The notes below the pieces were generated by a model that saw only the letters and a program-made list of their open reading frames with translations, was not told the origin of the DNA and did no database searches. DNA of 62,183 nt from Kurthia populi. GTDB lineage: Bacteria > Bacillota > Bacilli > Bacillales_A > Planococcaceae. Positions within the stretch are counted from its first letter, which is position 1. Every line of letters starts with the position of its first letter. The DNA lies in the NCBI RefSeq assembly GCF_042686175.1, contig NZ_JBHUOR010000136.1:1-62183 (forward strand). Reading direction: 5' to 3'. Made by a program: the position numbers and the translations under genes. Of the stretch, positions 25,072-33,667 are shown piece by piece.

Positions 25072-25917
25072 ATGGCAGAAAAGCAATGGATGCCTATCGC
25101 TGCCGCACTTGGGTTAGCAGCGGTATCGTACCAATTTAAGACGAGACAGAAAAAAGCATTGTATACAAAAGAAGAAACCAAATTAAAAAGTGTTCCTTAT
25201 GAAGGAACTACGTTGGCCAATATACCAGCTTATACACTCCTACAAGCAACAAATTATGAAGGTGCTCATTATTATGTAACCTATGGTAATTTTGTTGGGT
25301 GGGTAGCAAAAGTGGATGTTGCAGATGCTCCGAAGGGATATCAATATACAGCGCTAAATGTTCCATATATTAGTCAGTATCGACCACTTGATGCGCCATT
25401 TGGTTGTGAAGGGACATCTCTATTAATGGCCTTACGTTATAAAGGCTACAATGATGATGTCTCCCTAAAAACAATTCTTGATAATATGCCAAAAGCAGAC
25501 CGTAATCCAAATAAAGGCTTTGTTGGGTCACCTTATTATGCAATGGAGGGTTATTTCCAAACGATTTTCCCAAAACCACTTACATCCTATGCACGTGAAG
25601 CCTATAGTAAAATGATTGTTGATATTTCAGGTGCTTCGCCAAAACAATTACAACAAGAATTAGCTCATGAAAATCCTGTAGTGGTATGGGTGACGTTTCG
25701 TTTTGAACCTCCGCGCGAAGGGGAATGGGATATTGGTAAAAAACATCCTGCAACATTTGTAAGTAATCTACATGTCATGCTTTTAACAGGCTATAATAGT
25801 GTCACACAAAAATATCGTGTTCATGATCCAGCAGATGAAAAAGAGATTTATTGGGTACCAAAAGAGCAATTTGAAGCAGCTTATTTAGCAAGAAAGCAAG
25901 CTGTTGTTGTTCGATAA
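25072..25917 (+). CDS. C39-type cysteine peptidase-like protein, membrane-anchored
   Basis: A 281-residue protein with an N-terminal hydrophobic stretch (WMPIAAALGLAAVSY) that may be a signal anchor. An SH3-like part spans about 35-85, and a Peptidase_C39_2 domain about 92-280. The likely catalytic residues are Cys112 (APFGCEGTSLLMAL), His234 (NLHVMLLTGY) and Asp252 (VHDPAD). Related proteins in Firmicutes are exported and of unknown target; the double-glycine peptidase of bacteriocin exporters has the same fold. GAGGAGGGA precedes the ATG. It is a single gene. Confidence 0.8.
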   Translation: MAEKQWMPIAAALGLAAVSYQFKTRQKKALYTKEETKLKSVPYEGTTLANIPAYTLLQATNYEGAHYYVTYGNFVGWVAKVDVADAPKGYQYTALNVPYISQYRPLDAPFGCEGTSLLMALRYKGYNDDVSLKTILDNMPKADRNPNKGFVGSPYYAMEGYFQTIFPKPLTSYAREAYSKMIVDISGASPKQLQQELAHENPVVVWVTFRFEPPREGEWDIGKKHPATFVSNLHVMLLTGYNSVTQKYRVHDPADEKEIYWVPKEQFEAAYLARKQAVVVR

Positions 25918-25928
25918 TAGAGGTAAAA

Positions 25929-25965
25929 GAAAGAGGTATTGTTTACTAAAAAATGCCTCTTTTTC
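25929..25965 (+). terminator. Terminator after the C39-like gene
   Basis: AAAGAGGTATT pairs with AATGCCTCTTT, followed by T. Confidence 0.7.
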
Positions 25966-26190
25966 TTATGCAGATTTTCTAATAGACAATGAGTGTTATC
26001 ATCTATTTGTATAAAAGTAGCAATAACTATCAGATAGAATAAGCATGTATTAAAAAACATTCATTTTCTCGCCCTAAATGACCTAAAAAAAGGTACAATA
26101 GAACAAAGACTTAAAAAGTTGGCATATTAGTTACATGTCATTATTTGCAAGTGTTCCCACCTAATAAGTTACAGAAAGTGAGGGACTTTT

Positions 26191-26700
26191 ATGTTCCATC
26201 TACAAACAAAGCGCTTACGTTTTCGCAATTATACGAATGCGGATTTTTATTTTTTAAAAGGGCTATTACAATCAAAAGACATGATGCGCTATATCGGTGA
26301 CGGTCAAACTCGTAATGATGCGGAAGTCGAACAATTTTTATCGTGGATTTATACGCATTATCGTGAAGACGAGCATACCGGATTAAAAATTATTGAAAAC
26401 CGCAAAACAGGTGAGCCAATGGGGCATGCGGGCATCGTACCACAAGTGATGAATGGTCAAAAACAATTTGAAATCGGCTATTGGGTTGCGAAAGCTTACT
26501 GGGGTCAAGGCTTTGCGACAGAAGCAGCAGAAGCAATGAAAGACTATGCCGAGCAAGAAATGCACTTAACAAATTTAATTGCGCTAATTCAACCAGGTAA
26601 CAAAGCTTCGATGCGCATTGCAGAAACAATTGGTATGCATTTGGATAAGACAGAAATGTTGAATGGACAAGAAGTACATGTTTTTACAACAAAAGCCTAA
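26191..26700 (+). CDS. GNAT N-acetyltransferase, RimJ/RimL type
   Basis: A 169-residue protein. It starts LQTKRLRFRNYTNADF, the usual opening of RimJ/RimL-type GNATs. The acetyl-CoA pyrophosphate loop is GQGFAT within EIGYWVAKAYWGQGFATEA, followed by NKASMRIAETIGM. These enzymes acetylate N-terminal amino groups of proteins or small amines. The acceptor is unknown. GTGAGGGA precedes the ATG. About 270 bases upstream hold no other gene. Confidence 0.82.
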   Translation: MFHLQTKRLRFRNYTNADFYFLKGLLQSKDMMRYIGDGQTRNDAEVEQFLSWIYTHYREDEHTGLKIIENRKTGEPMGHAGIVPQVMNGQKQFEIGYWVAKAYWGQGFATEAAEAMKDYAEQEMHLTNLIALIQPGNKASMRIAETIGMHLDKTEMLNGQEVHVFTTKA

Positions 26701-26701
26701 A

Positions 26702-26728
26702 AACCATGTGATTGCATGGTTTTTTTTG
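26702..26728 (+). terminator. Terminator after the GNAT gene
   Basis: AACCATG pairs with CATGGTT across six bases, followed by eight T. Confidence 0.8.
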
Positions 26729-26810
26729 TGTGAAAAAAGCTGTTTTTTGAAGGTATTTAATGCTTAAATGTCGAATTATTGTTAGTGATAAGAAAAATAG
26801 GGGGTCAATT

Positions 26811-28679
26811 ATGTCGATGTCACATCTCTCGTTATCGCTAAGTCAATCCTCGGAAATGTTTAGGCAAGAAATGATTAAATTATGTGCACGAATCCAGCCT
26901 TTTTATGTACTTTTTATGTTTGAACAAGATGAGCAACCTTACGATTATGTGAAGCTTTTTGAAACCTATCAATCCATGGGAACCATTTTAAAATTAGAAA
27001 AAGAGAAAATTTTCCACACATCTGAAGTGTTTATTGTAAAAGAATCGGCTTATTTAGAAAATCAAGCATTGTTTTTCCAGTTACGCGTCCGTGCACGGGA
27101 ACGTTTAATTGAAAAGCTCGCAAAATCTGTTATTTTTTATGTTGTTAGTCAGCAACAGCATTTAAATTTAACATTGTTACAAGATCAGCACTTACTAGAC
27201 GATTCATTAACGATTACAAAAAATGTCCTTAAAAAATGGACCTTTATCGGTGAGGAAAAAACATGGGATGCATTCACTACATGGTATAGCGATACTTTGA
27301 CGATGGCAATTTTAGAAGATATTGTCGTTGTAGAAGGGCTTAATTCGTTGAAAAAATTACCTGATAAAGCATTGAATGCATTATTTTTCGCTCACATGAA
27401 CGATGTCGCGAATGATGAGACTTTTATTGATAAAATTTCACTTGTAGTTGACGACTATATTAAAGAGTGGCAGGAGCAAGTAATTCTTCTTTTAAAGAAG
27501 GATTTAGAAGTATATATTGAGGTCGAAAAAAGCGTAACACAAACAATGCAAAATGCACGCGATTTTTCACAACTTGCAACAGTGCCTCATTATATGTATG
27601 TGATGAATAATACACTTTATCAAGTAATTCGAGAAGTGCTTTATCAATTAAACTCTTCCCAAACAGTCTATTCATTTCAAAAAGGAAAAACAAAAGGAAC
27701 TTTATTTTTAAAAGAAGGACAAATAATTGATGCTACGATGGCTGTATTAGCGGTAGATGTTCTAGATATTTTATGTGGTTTTTTCCTTCACCAGTCAGAA
27801 AACATGCAGAATATAGTCGAAATTCGTTTAACAGATATTTTAATGATGCGTGATATTAAGCAGAAATTAGGTGGAGAAGGACGACGAGGAGGCTACGAGG
27901 CAAAGCAAAAGCAACAAGTTCTAGCTGTTTTAGCATTGCTAAAAAATATCCATGTGGAGATTGAGCAAATGGTCAGTTATCATACAAATCAACCGACGCC
28001 TTTAAAGTTGAAAGGACACTTACTCGTTTTTGAACAAGAATATTGCTATAAATTAGGTCCTATTTTTACACCGTACTTGAGTGGTTCTCAGCGACAATTG
28101 GCATTATTACCATTTCGTGCATTTCATTATCATGTATATCGTTTTCGCCATGAAAAACAATTATGTCGATATTTAAGTTGGCGCTGGCGTACACAAGCTT
28201 CGCAAGCAAAGTATTGGCAAGCGAATAAGGTGTCGACGCTACTAAAAGCTATTGGGGAAACCTTAAATCAACGTTCACCTTCTCGAACACGTGAGCGTTT
28301 TGAAAAGGCACTCGATCAATTAACGACAGATGGTGTGATTGCAGGCTGGCATTATGTCAATTGGGATGAAGCTGTAGCGGTAGGCAAAGGCTGGGGGAAT
28401 TATTGGCTCAATGCGGCAGTTATTATTGAACCGCCACAAGCGGTACTCGAAACGTATCATTCACTTGAGAAAAAAAGAGTACCTATGACGACAACAAAAA
28501 AAGAGAATGAAGAATTTGCAAAGCAACTTGCCAATTTTCGTAAAAGCCAGCATCTGACGTTATCACAGGCAGGTGAGATGTTGCATGTGTCAGCTGCTTA
28601 TATGAGTCAATTAGAGCGAAATATCGTTAGACCATCACTAAAATTACGCAAACGTTTAGAACGTTGGTTATTATCTTGA
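26811..28679 (+). CDS. Large protein with a C-terminal XRE-type HTH, unknown function
   Basis: A 622-residue protein. The last 50 residues are a clear XRE/HTH_3 domain (FRKSQHLTLSQAGEMLHVSAAYMSQLERN). The preceding part (about 440-560: FRHEKQLCRYLSWRWRTQA, RERFEKALDQLTTDGVIAGW) looks like a winged-helix module as in replication initiators or RepA-like proteins. Residues 1-420 are helical with no motif I know. AGGGGG lies 6 bases before the ATG at 26811; the longer frame from 26760 lacks a ribosome binding site. It is a single gene with its own terminator. It could be a large regulator or a domesticated plasmid or phage initiator; this is inference. Confidence 0.6.
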   Translation: MSMSHLSLSLSQSSEMFRQEMIKLCARIQPFYVLFMFEQDEQPYDYVKLFETYQSMGTILKLEKEKIFHTSEVFIVKESAYLENQALFFQLRVRARERLIEKLAKSVIFYVVSQQQHLNLTLLQDQHLLDDSLTITKNVLKKWTFIGEEKTWDAFTTWYSDTLTMAILEDIVVVEGLNSLKKLPDKALNALFFAHMNDVANDETFIDKISLVVDDYIKEWQEQVILLLKKDLEVYIEVEKSVTQTMQNARDFSQLATVPHYMYVMNNTLYQVIREVLYQLNSSQTVYSFQKGKTKGTLFLKEGQIIDATMAVLAVDVLDILCGFFLHQSENMQNIVEIRLTDILMMRDIKQKLGGEGRRGGYEAKQKQQVLAVLALLKNIHVEIEQMVSYHTNQPTPLKLKGHLLVFEQEYCYKLGPIFTPYLSGSQRQLALLPFRAFHYHVYRFRHEKQLCRYLSWRWRTQASQAKYWQANKVSTLLKAIGETLNQRSPSRTRERFEKALDQLTTDGVIAGWHYVNWDEAVAVGKGWGNYWLNAAVIIEPPQAVLETYHSLEKKRVPMTTTKKENEEFAKQLANFRKSQHLTLSQAGEMLHVSAAYMSQLERNIVRPSLKLRKRLERWLLS

Positions 28680-28717
28680 AACAGTACTTGTCTTATATGA
28701 CGCGTACTGTTTTTTTG
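28679..28717 (+). terminator. Terminator after the HTH gene
   Basis: AACAGTAC pairs with GTACTGTT, followed by a T run. Confidence 0.75.
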
Positions 28718-28974
28718 TTGGCATAAAAGCGCTTACATTGTTAAAAAGTCGTGCTTACAAGTTGCAAAGTCGGGGTTAAGTTGTGCATAAAAAAATATCG
28801 CTTTTTTTGAAAGTCTATTATATCAAGCTTTTGAAGTGATTAATAGGGACGTTAAATTCCTTATTAGTTTATTATTTTAGCTAACTTTAATTTTCATTAT
28901 TTTCAGAATACTAAAGGTATGATAGATACACAGATAACGAATCTGCGAACGAATGATATAAGGGGGATAAGTTG

Positions 28975-31143
28975 ATGACACAAGATTTACAAAATTATGA
29001 ATCATTGAAGCCGTTGTTTAACCCACAGTCTATTGCGATTTTAGGTGCCTCTGAGAGCCCCTATAAAATCGGCCATCTTCAAATTCGCGCATTAATTGAT
29101 GGTAAATTTAAAGGCGATATTATTCCAATCCATCGTACGGCAAAAGAAATTGCGGGCTTAACATGTTACCCATCATTAGCAGATGTACCAGGTGAAGTGG
29201 ATCTTGTTATTTTCTGCCTTGGTCTAGAACAAATTAAAGAAGGTCTTGAAGCGTGTGCAGCAAAAAATGTAAAAGCGGCGATTATTTTTGCTTCAGGTTT
29301 TTCAGAAGCAGGGGCATATGGTGAGCAACTGCAGCAAGAACTTGGTCAATTCGCAAAAACGCACGGCATTCGTATCGTAGGACCAAACTGTGTAGGCTTA
29401 GTGAATACAGAGAATGGCTTGATTGGCACATTTACGCCATCATTTTTAACTGTACCGCTCGATGGTCAGCGAGGCGTCGGTTATATTTCGCAAAGTGGCG
29501 CTTTTGGTGTATTAACGTATATGGCAGCCGCACAGCATGGTATTAACTTTAACTATTTTGTTAGTACAGGGAATGAAATGGAGTCCAGCTTTGAAGATTT
29601 CATGGAATATATGGTACATGATCCGCAAACGAATATTATTAGTGGTTACTTAGAAGGTGCTAAAAATCCAGAAAAATTGAAAGCGTTATCAAAAGAGTCT
29701 CTTCAAAAAAATAAGCCAATTTTATTAATGAAAACAGGTAAGAGCTCGGCTGGTAGTCGTGCAGCTGCATCTCATACAGGGTCACTTGCAGGCTCAGATA
29801 AAATCTATGATGCCTTTTTTAAACAGCATGGCATTATTCGTGCAGAGGATTTTGATGATGTTATCGGTTTTACGAAATTATTTAATCCCAACAAATTACC
29901 TAAAGGAAATAATACAGTCATTATTACAAGTTCAGGTGGTCGTGGCATTAATGAGGCGGACCGTTGTGAAGCACATGGTTTAAACATTGTGGAGCTATCT
30001 GCTGAAACACAGGCGGCTATTCAAAAGAGCTTGCCGGACTATGCGAGCACAACGAACCCAGTTGATTTAACAGCTGCCGCAATGGTATCGAACCCGGAGT
30101 TTTATTTGGAGCCATTAAAAGTACTTGTAAATGATCCGGAAGTTCATAATATTATCTTTACTGATTTCCCATATGCTTGGGATGAAAATTCACCGCAGCT
30201 ACAAGAATTTATTGAATTAAGCAAGGCGAGTGACAAAGTCATTGCATTATTCCCATTCTCACTCGATGGTATGACCTATCCAAAAGCGACAAAAGCTTTA
30301 GTAGAAAACGGTATTGCGGTTGTACCATGTAATCTAAATCCAGTGCGTGCACTGAAGAAGCTAGTGGAATATAGTGAGGCATATCGACAATCTTCGATTA
30401 CTTCACTAGCAGATTATCGTCAACCACATGCGGTATTAGATGATTTATTAGTATCAGGTGAAACGTTGAGTGAAGCACAGGCAAGTGAAGTGCTGGCACG
30501 CTATGATATTCCAACAACAGAGCGTCGTATTGCGACATCACTTGAGGAAGCGGTAGAGCATGCCACAGCGATAGGATACCCAGTCGTGCTAAAAATTGAT
30601 TCACCAGATATTCCACATAAGACAGAAGCAGACGCAATTCGGTTAAATGTACAAACACCAGAAGAAGTGAGTCAAGCGTATGTGGAAATTGTGAAAAATG
30701 CGCGAAGCTACAACCCAGAGGCACGTGTCCATGGCGTTTCTGTACAGGAGATGTTGGGTGAAGGTGTTGAAATAATTATCGGTGCACATAATGACAGCAC
30801 ATTTGGGCCAGTAATTATGGTGGGACTTGGTGGTATTTTCGTTGAAGTATTCCAAGATATCGCTTTTAAAGTAGCACCAATCAATCGTCAAGATGCATTG
30901 AATTTACTTGATGAATTAAAAGGAAAATCAATTTTACATGGTGCGCGTGGAAAAACGCCAATAGATACAGAGGCAATTGTCGATGTTCTGTTGAAAGTAT
31001 CGGCACTCATGATAGACCATGGAGAGCAGATTCAAGAGCTTGATATTAATCCACTTGTTGTATACGAAAAAGGTATTAGGGCAGCGGATGCGATGTTTGT
31101 TGTGAAAGAGCAACAAGTGATTCGACAAGCGATGGAGGGATAG
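28975..31143 (+). CDS. Acyl-CoA synthetase (ADP-forming), fused alpha-beta type
   Basis: A 722-residue fusion. It has a CoA-binding Rossmann domain (about 15-110, SIAILGASESPYKIGHLQ), two succinyl-CoA-ligase-like domains with the phospho-His near residue 267 (AAASHTGSLAGSD), and a C-terminal ATP-grasp domain (about 490-715, IPHKTEADAIRLNV and ELDINPLVV). It activates a carboxylic acid to its CoA ester with ATP, giving ADP. It leads a seven-gene operon that otherwise handles acyl-CoA, so it probably primes that pathway's substrate, or recovers energy from its product. AGGGGG lies 8 bases before the ATG at 28975; the TTG at 28972 is less likely. Confidence 0.88.
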   Translation: MTQDLQNYESLKPLFNPQSIAILGASESPYKIGHLQIRALIDGKFKGDIIPIHRTAKEIAGLTCYPSLADVPGEVDLVIFCLGLEQIKEGLEACAAKNVKAAIIFASGFSEAGAYGEQLQQELGQFAKTHGIRIVGPNCVGLVNTENGLIGTFTPSFLTVPLDGQRGVGYISQSGAFGVLTYMAAAQHGINFNYFVSTGNEMESSFEDFMEYMVHDPQTNIISGYLEGAKNPEKLKALSKESLQKNKPILLMKTGKSSAGSRAAASHTGSLAGSDKIYDAFFKQHGIIRAEDFDDVIGFTKLFNPNKLPKGNNTVIITSSGGRGINEADRCEAHGLNIVELSAETQAAIQKSLPDYASTTNPVDLTAAAMVSNPEFYLEPLKVLVNDPEVHNIIFTDFPYAWDENSPQLQEFIELSKASDKVIALFPFSLDGMTYPKATKALVENGIAVVPCNLNPVRALKKLVEYSEAYRQSSITSLADYRQPHAVLDDLLVSGETLSEAQASEVLARYDIPTTERRIATSLEEAVEHATAIGYPVVLKIDSPDIPHKTEADAIRLNVQTPEEVSQAYVEIVKNARSYNPEARVHGVSVQEMLGEGVEIIIGAHNDSTFGPVIMVGLGGIFVEVFQDIAFKVAPINRQDALNLLDELKGKSILHGARGKTPIDTEAIVDVLLKVSALMIDHGEQIQELDINPLVVYEKGIRAADAMFVVKEQQVIRQAMEG

Positions 31144-31145
31144 TA

Positions 31146-31595
31146 ATGAGTTTAGCACATTTAATTGGAAAAACAGGAAAACCTTATACAGTAGAAATTG
31201 AAAAACGTCATATTCGTCAGTTTGCAGAGGCAATCGGGGATACAAACCCGCTTTATCGTGATGAGGAATTTGCAAAAACAACGGTACATGGTGGTATTAT
31301 TGCACCGCCAACATTCCCAATTGCGATGTCAGAAGAAAGTGAAGAGGAGTTAGATTTAGGATTAGATTATAGCCGTATGTTACACGGGGAGCAGCGCTTT
31401 ATTTATACGCGTGCAATCCGCCCAGGGGATGTATTAACATGCCAATTAAAAGTGACGGATGTATATGAACGTGACGGTAAAAATGGAACGATGGAATTTA
31501 TTGTGATGGATACGGAAATGACAGACGAGGCGGGACAGCATGTTGTCACAAGTCGTACAAATATTATTTATCGTCCGATTTCGGCGAATGCATAA
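31146..31595 (+). CDS. MaoC-like hydratase, N-terminal-type (MaoC_dehydrat_N)
   Basis: A 149-residue hot-dog-fold protein. It begins LIGKTGKPYTVEIEKRHIRQFAEAIGDTNPLYRDEEFA, the signature of the MaoC_dehydrat_N/FAS1-like dehydratase group, and contains HGGIIAPPTFPIA and LHGEQRF. It starts 2 bases after the acyl-CoA synthetase, with GGAGGG upstream. In mycobacterial steroid breakdown two single-hot-dog MaoC proteins (ChsH1 and ChsH2) pair to form one enoyl-CoA hydratase, only one carrying the catalytic Asp/His. By analogy this would be the partner of the next gene. Confidence 0.82.
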   Translation: MSLAHLIGKTGKPYTVEIEKRHIRQFAEAIGDTNPLYRDEEFAKTTVHGGIIAPPTFPIAMSEESEEELDLGLDYSRMLHGEQRFIYTRAIRPGDVLTCQLKVTDVYERDGKNGTMEFIVMDTEMTDEAGQHVVTSRTNIIYRPISANA

Positions 31596-31607
31596 GGAGG
31601 AATGACG

Positions 31608-32021
31608 ATGCTAGAACTAGCACAGTTAACAACAGGGCAGGAACTTCCTGCTTATATAAAGGAGCCTGTGACAAAAGTACAACTCGTAAAATATGCGGGA
31701 GCCTCAGGAGATTTTAACCCGCTTCATACAGATGATGCATTTGCACAAAAAATTGGGATACCTGGTGTTATTGCACATGGCATGCTCATCATGGGTTTCT
31801 TAGGAGAATACGTCAATCATCTTGCAGGAACTCTTGCAACGGTAAAAGATTTTAGTATGCGTTTTGGTGCGATGACATTTCCGAAAGATACGATCACATG
31901 TCGAGGCGTGATTAAAGAAACGTATGAAAAAGACGGTTCACGCTTTGCGGTGCTGACATTATATGCAGAAAAAGGTCCAGAAAAAATCGTTGGTTCAGGA
32001 GAGGCAACGTTACAATTTTAA
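31608..32021 (+). CDS. MaoC-like enoyl-CoA hydratase, catalytic-type subunit
   Basis: A 137-residue MaoC/PaaZ C-type hot-dog domain. The R-hydratase active-site motif is visible in YAGASGDFNPLHTDDAFAQ (Asp, then His five residues later) and VIAHGMLIMGFLGEYV. It hydrates 2-enoyl-CoA to 3-hydroxyacyl-CoA. The ATG at 31608 is used because AAGGAGG lies just before it; the ATG at 31602 crowds that site. It probably forms a heteromer with the preceding MaoC-N protein. Confidence 0.85.
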   Translation: MLELAQLTTGQELPAYIKEPVTKVQLVKYAGASGDFNPLHTDDAFAQKIGIPGVIAHGMLIMGFLGEYVNHLAGTLATVKDFSMRFGAMTFPKDTITCRGVIKETYEKDGSRFAVLTLYAEKGPEKIVGSGEATLQF

Positions 32022-32039
32022 GTCGAAGGAGTGTTATGG

Positions 32040-33203
32040 ATGAATCAAATTCGAGATAAATACGCCATCGTAGGTGTTGGTGAAAGTAAACGTTCAAAAA
32101 ATTCAGGAACGACACCGTTACATTTAGCATTAGATGCGGCTCGTGCAGCTATTGCAGATGCAGGAATTGAAGCAAAAGAAATCGATGGCTTTATGAGCTA
32201 TTGTGAAAATGATTCTTGCTCACCGCATCAATTAGCAACCTATTTAGGTGTACGACCAAACTATGTTAAAGAAATTTTAGGTGGCGGTAGTAGTACGGAA
32301 ATGCTAATGGCAGATGCTGTTGCTTTAATTGAAACAGGCCAGGCGAATACAGTGCTCATTTATCGCTCGATGAATGGACGCTCTGGTATGCGTATGGGAG
32401 GCGGTGGCTGGAGTAGTGATTTATTGCAATCAGCCTTTGATGGCGGCAGCTACATCATTCCATATGGCGCGGCAAGTCCAGGGCAATGGTTTGGTTTATT
32501 CGCTACGCGTCATATGAAGCAAAATGGCTTAACACAAGAGCATTTAGGTCATGTATGTACAAGCTTCTATGAACATGCACAGCGTAATCCAAATGCCTTC
32601 TTCTATGGTAAACCATTAACAATGGAAGAATATCTACAAACGGCGCAGCTAAGCTCACCGTTTACAAAACATGATTTTTGCTTAGAGTCGGACGAAGCGA
32701 ATGCGATTATCGTCACAAGTGCTGAACGTGCAAAAGATTGCCAGTCAAAACCCGCTTATATTATGGGGATGGCTGCTCGTCGCGCGGTATCTCATGCACA
32801 TTACTGGAAAAACATTGATGAAGTGGCGTCTGATTATGTCGCACAGCCGTTATACGAAGCGGCAGGTGTCGGGCCAAAAGACATTGATATTGCATCGATT
32901 TACGATTGCTTTAGCTGGGTGGTATTACGCCAATTAGAAGCATATGGTCTTGCTCCCAAAGGCGAATTAGGGGACTTTGTCGCTGCAGGAAACTTGAAAA
33001 TTGATGGACAACTTCCGACAAACTTAGCGGGCGGAATGCTGTCAGAAGGTTATACACATGGTATGAATAATGTATTAGAAATTGTCCGCCAAGTACGCGG
33101 TGAATATGAAGGAACAGAACGTCAGGCGAAAAAACATGATATCGCGATTTGTACAGGCTGGGCAGGTCCGGATATGGCTGGCGCAATGATTTTACGAAAA
33201 TAG
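32040..33203 (+). CDS. Thiolase-fold lipid-transfer-type protein, probable Ltp2-like acyl-CoA retro-aldolase
   Basis: A 387-residue SCP-x/Ltp-type thiolase-superfamily protein. The nucleophile Cys loop of thiolases (consensus like NCSTGSTA) is replaced by GGGSSTEML (81-89), with no Cys. The usual HDCFS and GHPLGATG histidines are replaced by Tyr288 (IYDCFS) and Tyr338 (SEGYTHG). This matches the retro-aldolase Ltp2 of steroid side-chain breakdown, where I recall Tyr294 and Tyr344 as the key pair, with the same 50-residue spacing. A late Cys (ICTGW, about 371) is kept. The next gene encodes DUF35, Ltp2's obligate partner. AAGGAG lies 8 bases before the ATG at 32040. Confidence 0.8.
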   Translation: MNQIRDKYAIVGVGESKRSKNSGTTPLHLALDAARAAIADAGIEAKEIDGFMSYCENDSCSPHQLATYLGVRPNYVKEILGGGSSTEMLMADAVALIETGQANTVLIYRSMNGRSGMRMGGGGWSSDLLQSAFDGGSYIIPYGAASPGQWFGLFATRHMKQNGLTQEHLGHVCTSFYEHAQRNPNAFFYGKPLTMEEYLQTAQLSSPFTKHDFCLESDEANAIIVTSAERAKDCQSKPAYIMGMAARRAVSHAHYWKNIDEVASDYVAQPLYEAAGVGPKDIDIASIYDCFSWVVLRQLEAYGLAPKGELGDFVAAGNLKIDGQLPTNLAGGMLSEGYTHGMNNVLEIVRQVRGEYEGTERQAKKHDIAICTGWAGPDMAGAMILRK

Positions 33204-33214
33204 GGGGAGTTCAC

Positions 33215-33649
33215 ATGATTGAAGAAACAAAAGTAAAATACGCGAAACCAATTCCATTAAAAACAATCGACAATGCACCGTACTGGGATGCGGCGGATCG
33301 TCATGAGCTTGTACTTCAAAAATGTACGAGCTGTAATACCTATGCACATCCACCAGGCCCAGCATGTGCTCATTGTGGAAGCCAGGAGCTTGTGTGGGAA
33401 AACCGAGGAACGGAAATTAGTGGCACAATTTATACGTATGTCGTTTCTTATCGTCCATTTTTACCAGGCTTTGAAAATGATATGCCGTTAGTGATTGCGG
33501 TTGTTGAACTCGATGAATTACCAGAAGTCAAAATTATTGGCAATGTCTTAGAGGCAACAGTCGAGCAAATTGATATTGGAACACCAGTAAAAATGGTGTG
33601 GCAAGACATTACAGAGGATCGTGCGTTGCCACAATGGACGCTCGCATAA
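33215..33649 (+). CDS. DUF35 zinc-ribbon/OB-fold protein, partner of the thiolase-fold enzyme
   Basis: A 144-residue protein. A rubredoxin-like zinc ribbon has C37 and C40 (CTSC) and C51 and C54 (CAHC), within the family's ...LQKCTSCNTYAHPPGPACAHCG block. A DUF35 OB-fold follows (ISGTIYTYVVSYRPFLPGF). DUF35 proteins bind CoA substrates and complex with thiolase-fold enzymes. In mycobacteria the same domain is fused to the hydratase ChsH2 and activates Ltp2; here it is free-standing. The ATG at 33215 follows GGGGGAG. The longer frame from 33149 would overlap the aldolase-like gene. Confidence 0.88.
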   Translation: MIEETKVKYAKPIPLKTIDNAPYWDAADRHELVLQKCTSCNTYAHPPGPACAHCGSQELVWENRGTEISGTIYTYVVSYRPFLPGFENDMPLVIAVVELDELPEVKIIGNVLEATVEQIDIGTPVKMVWQDITEDRALPQWTLA

Positions 33650-33667
33650 GGTTGAGGAGGAAACGCG

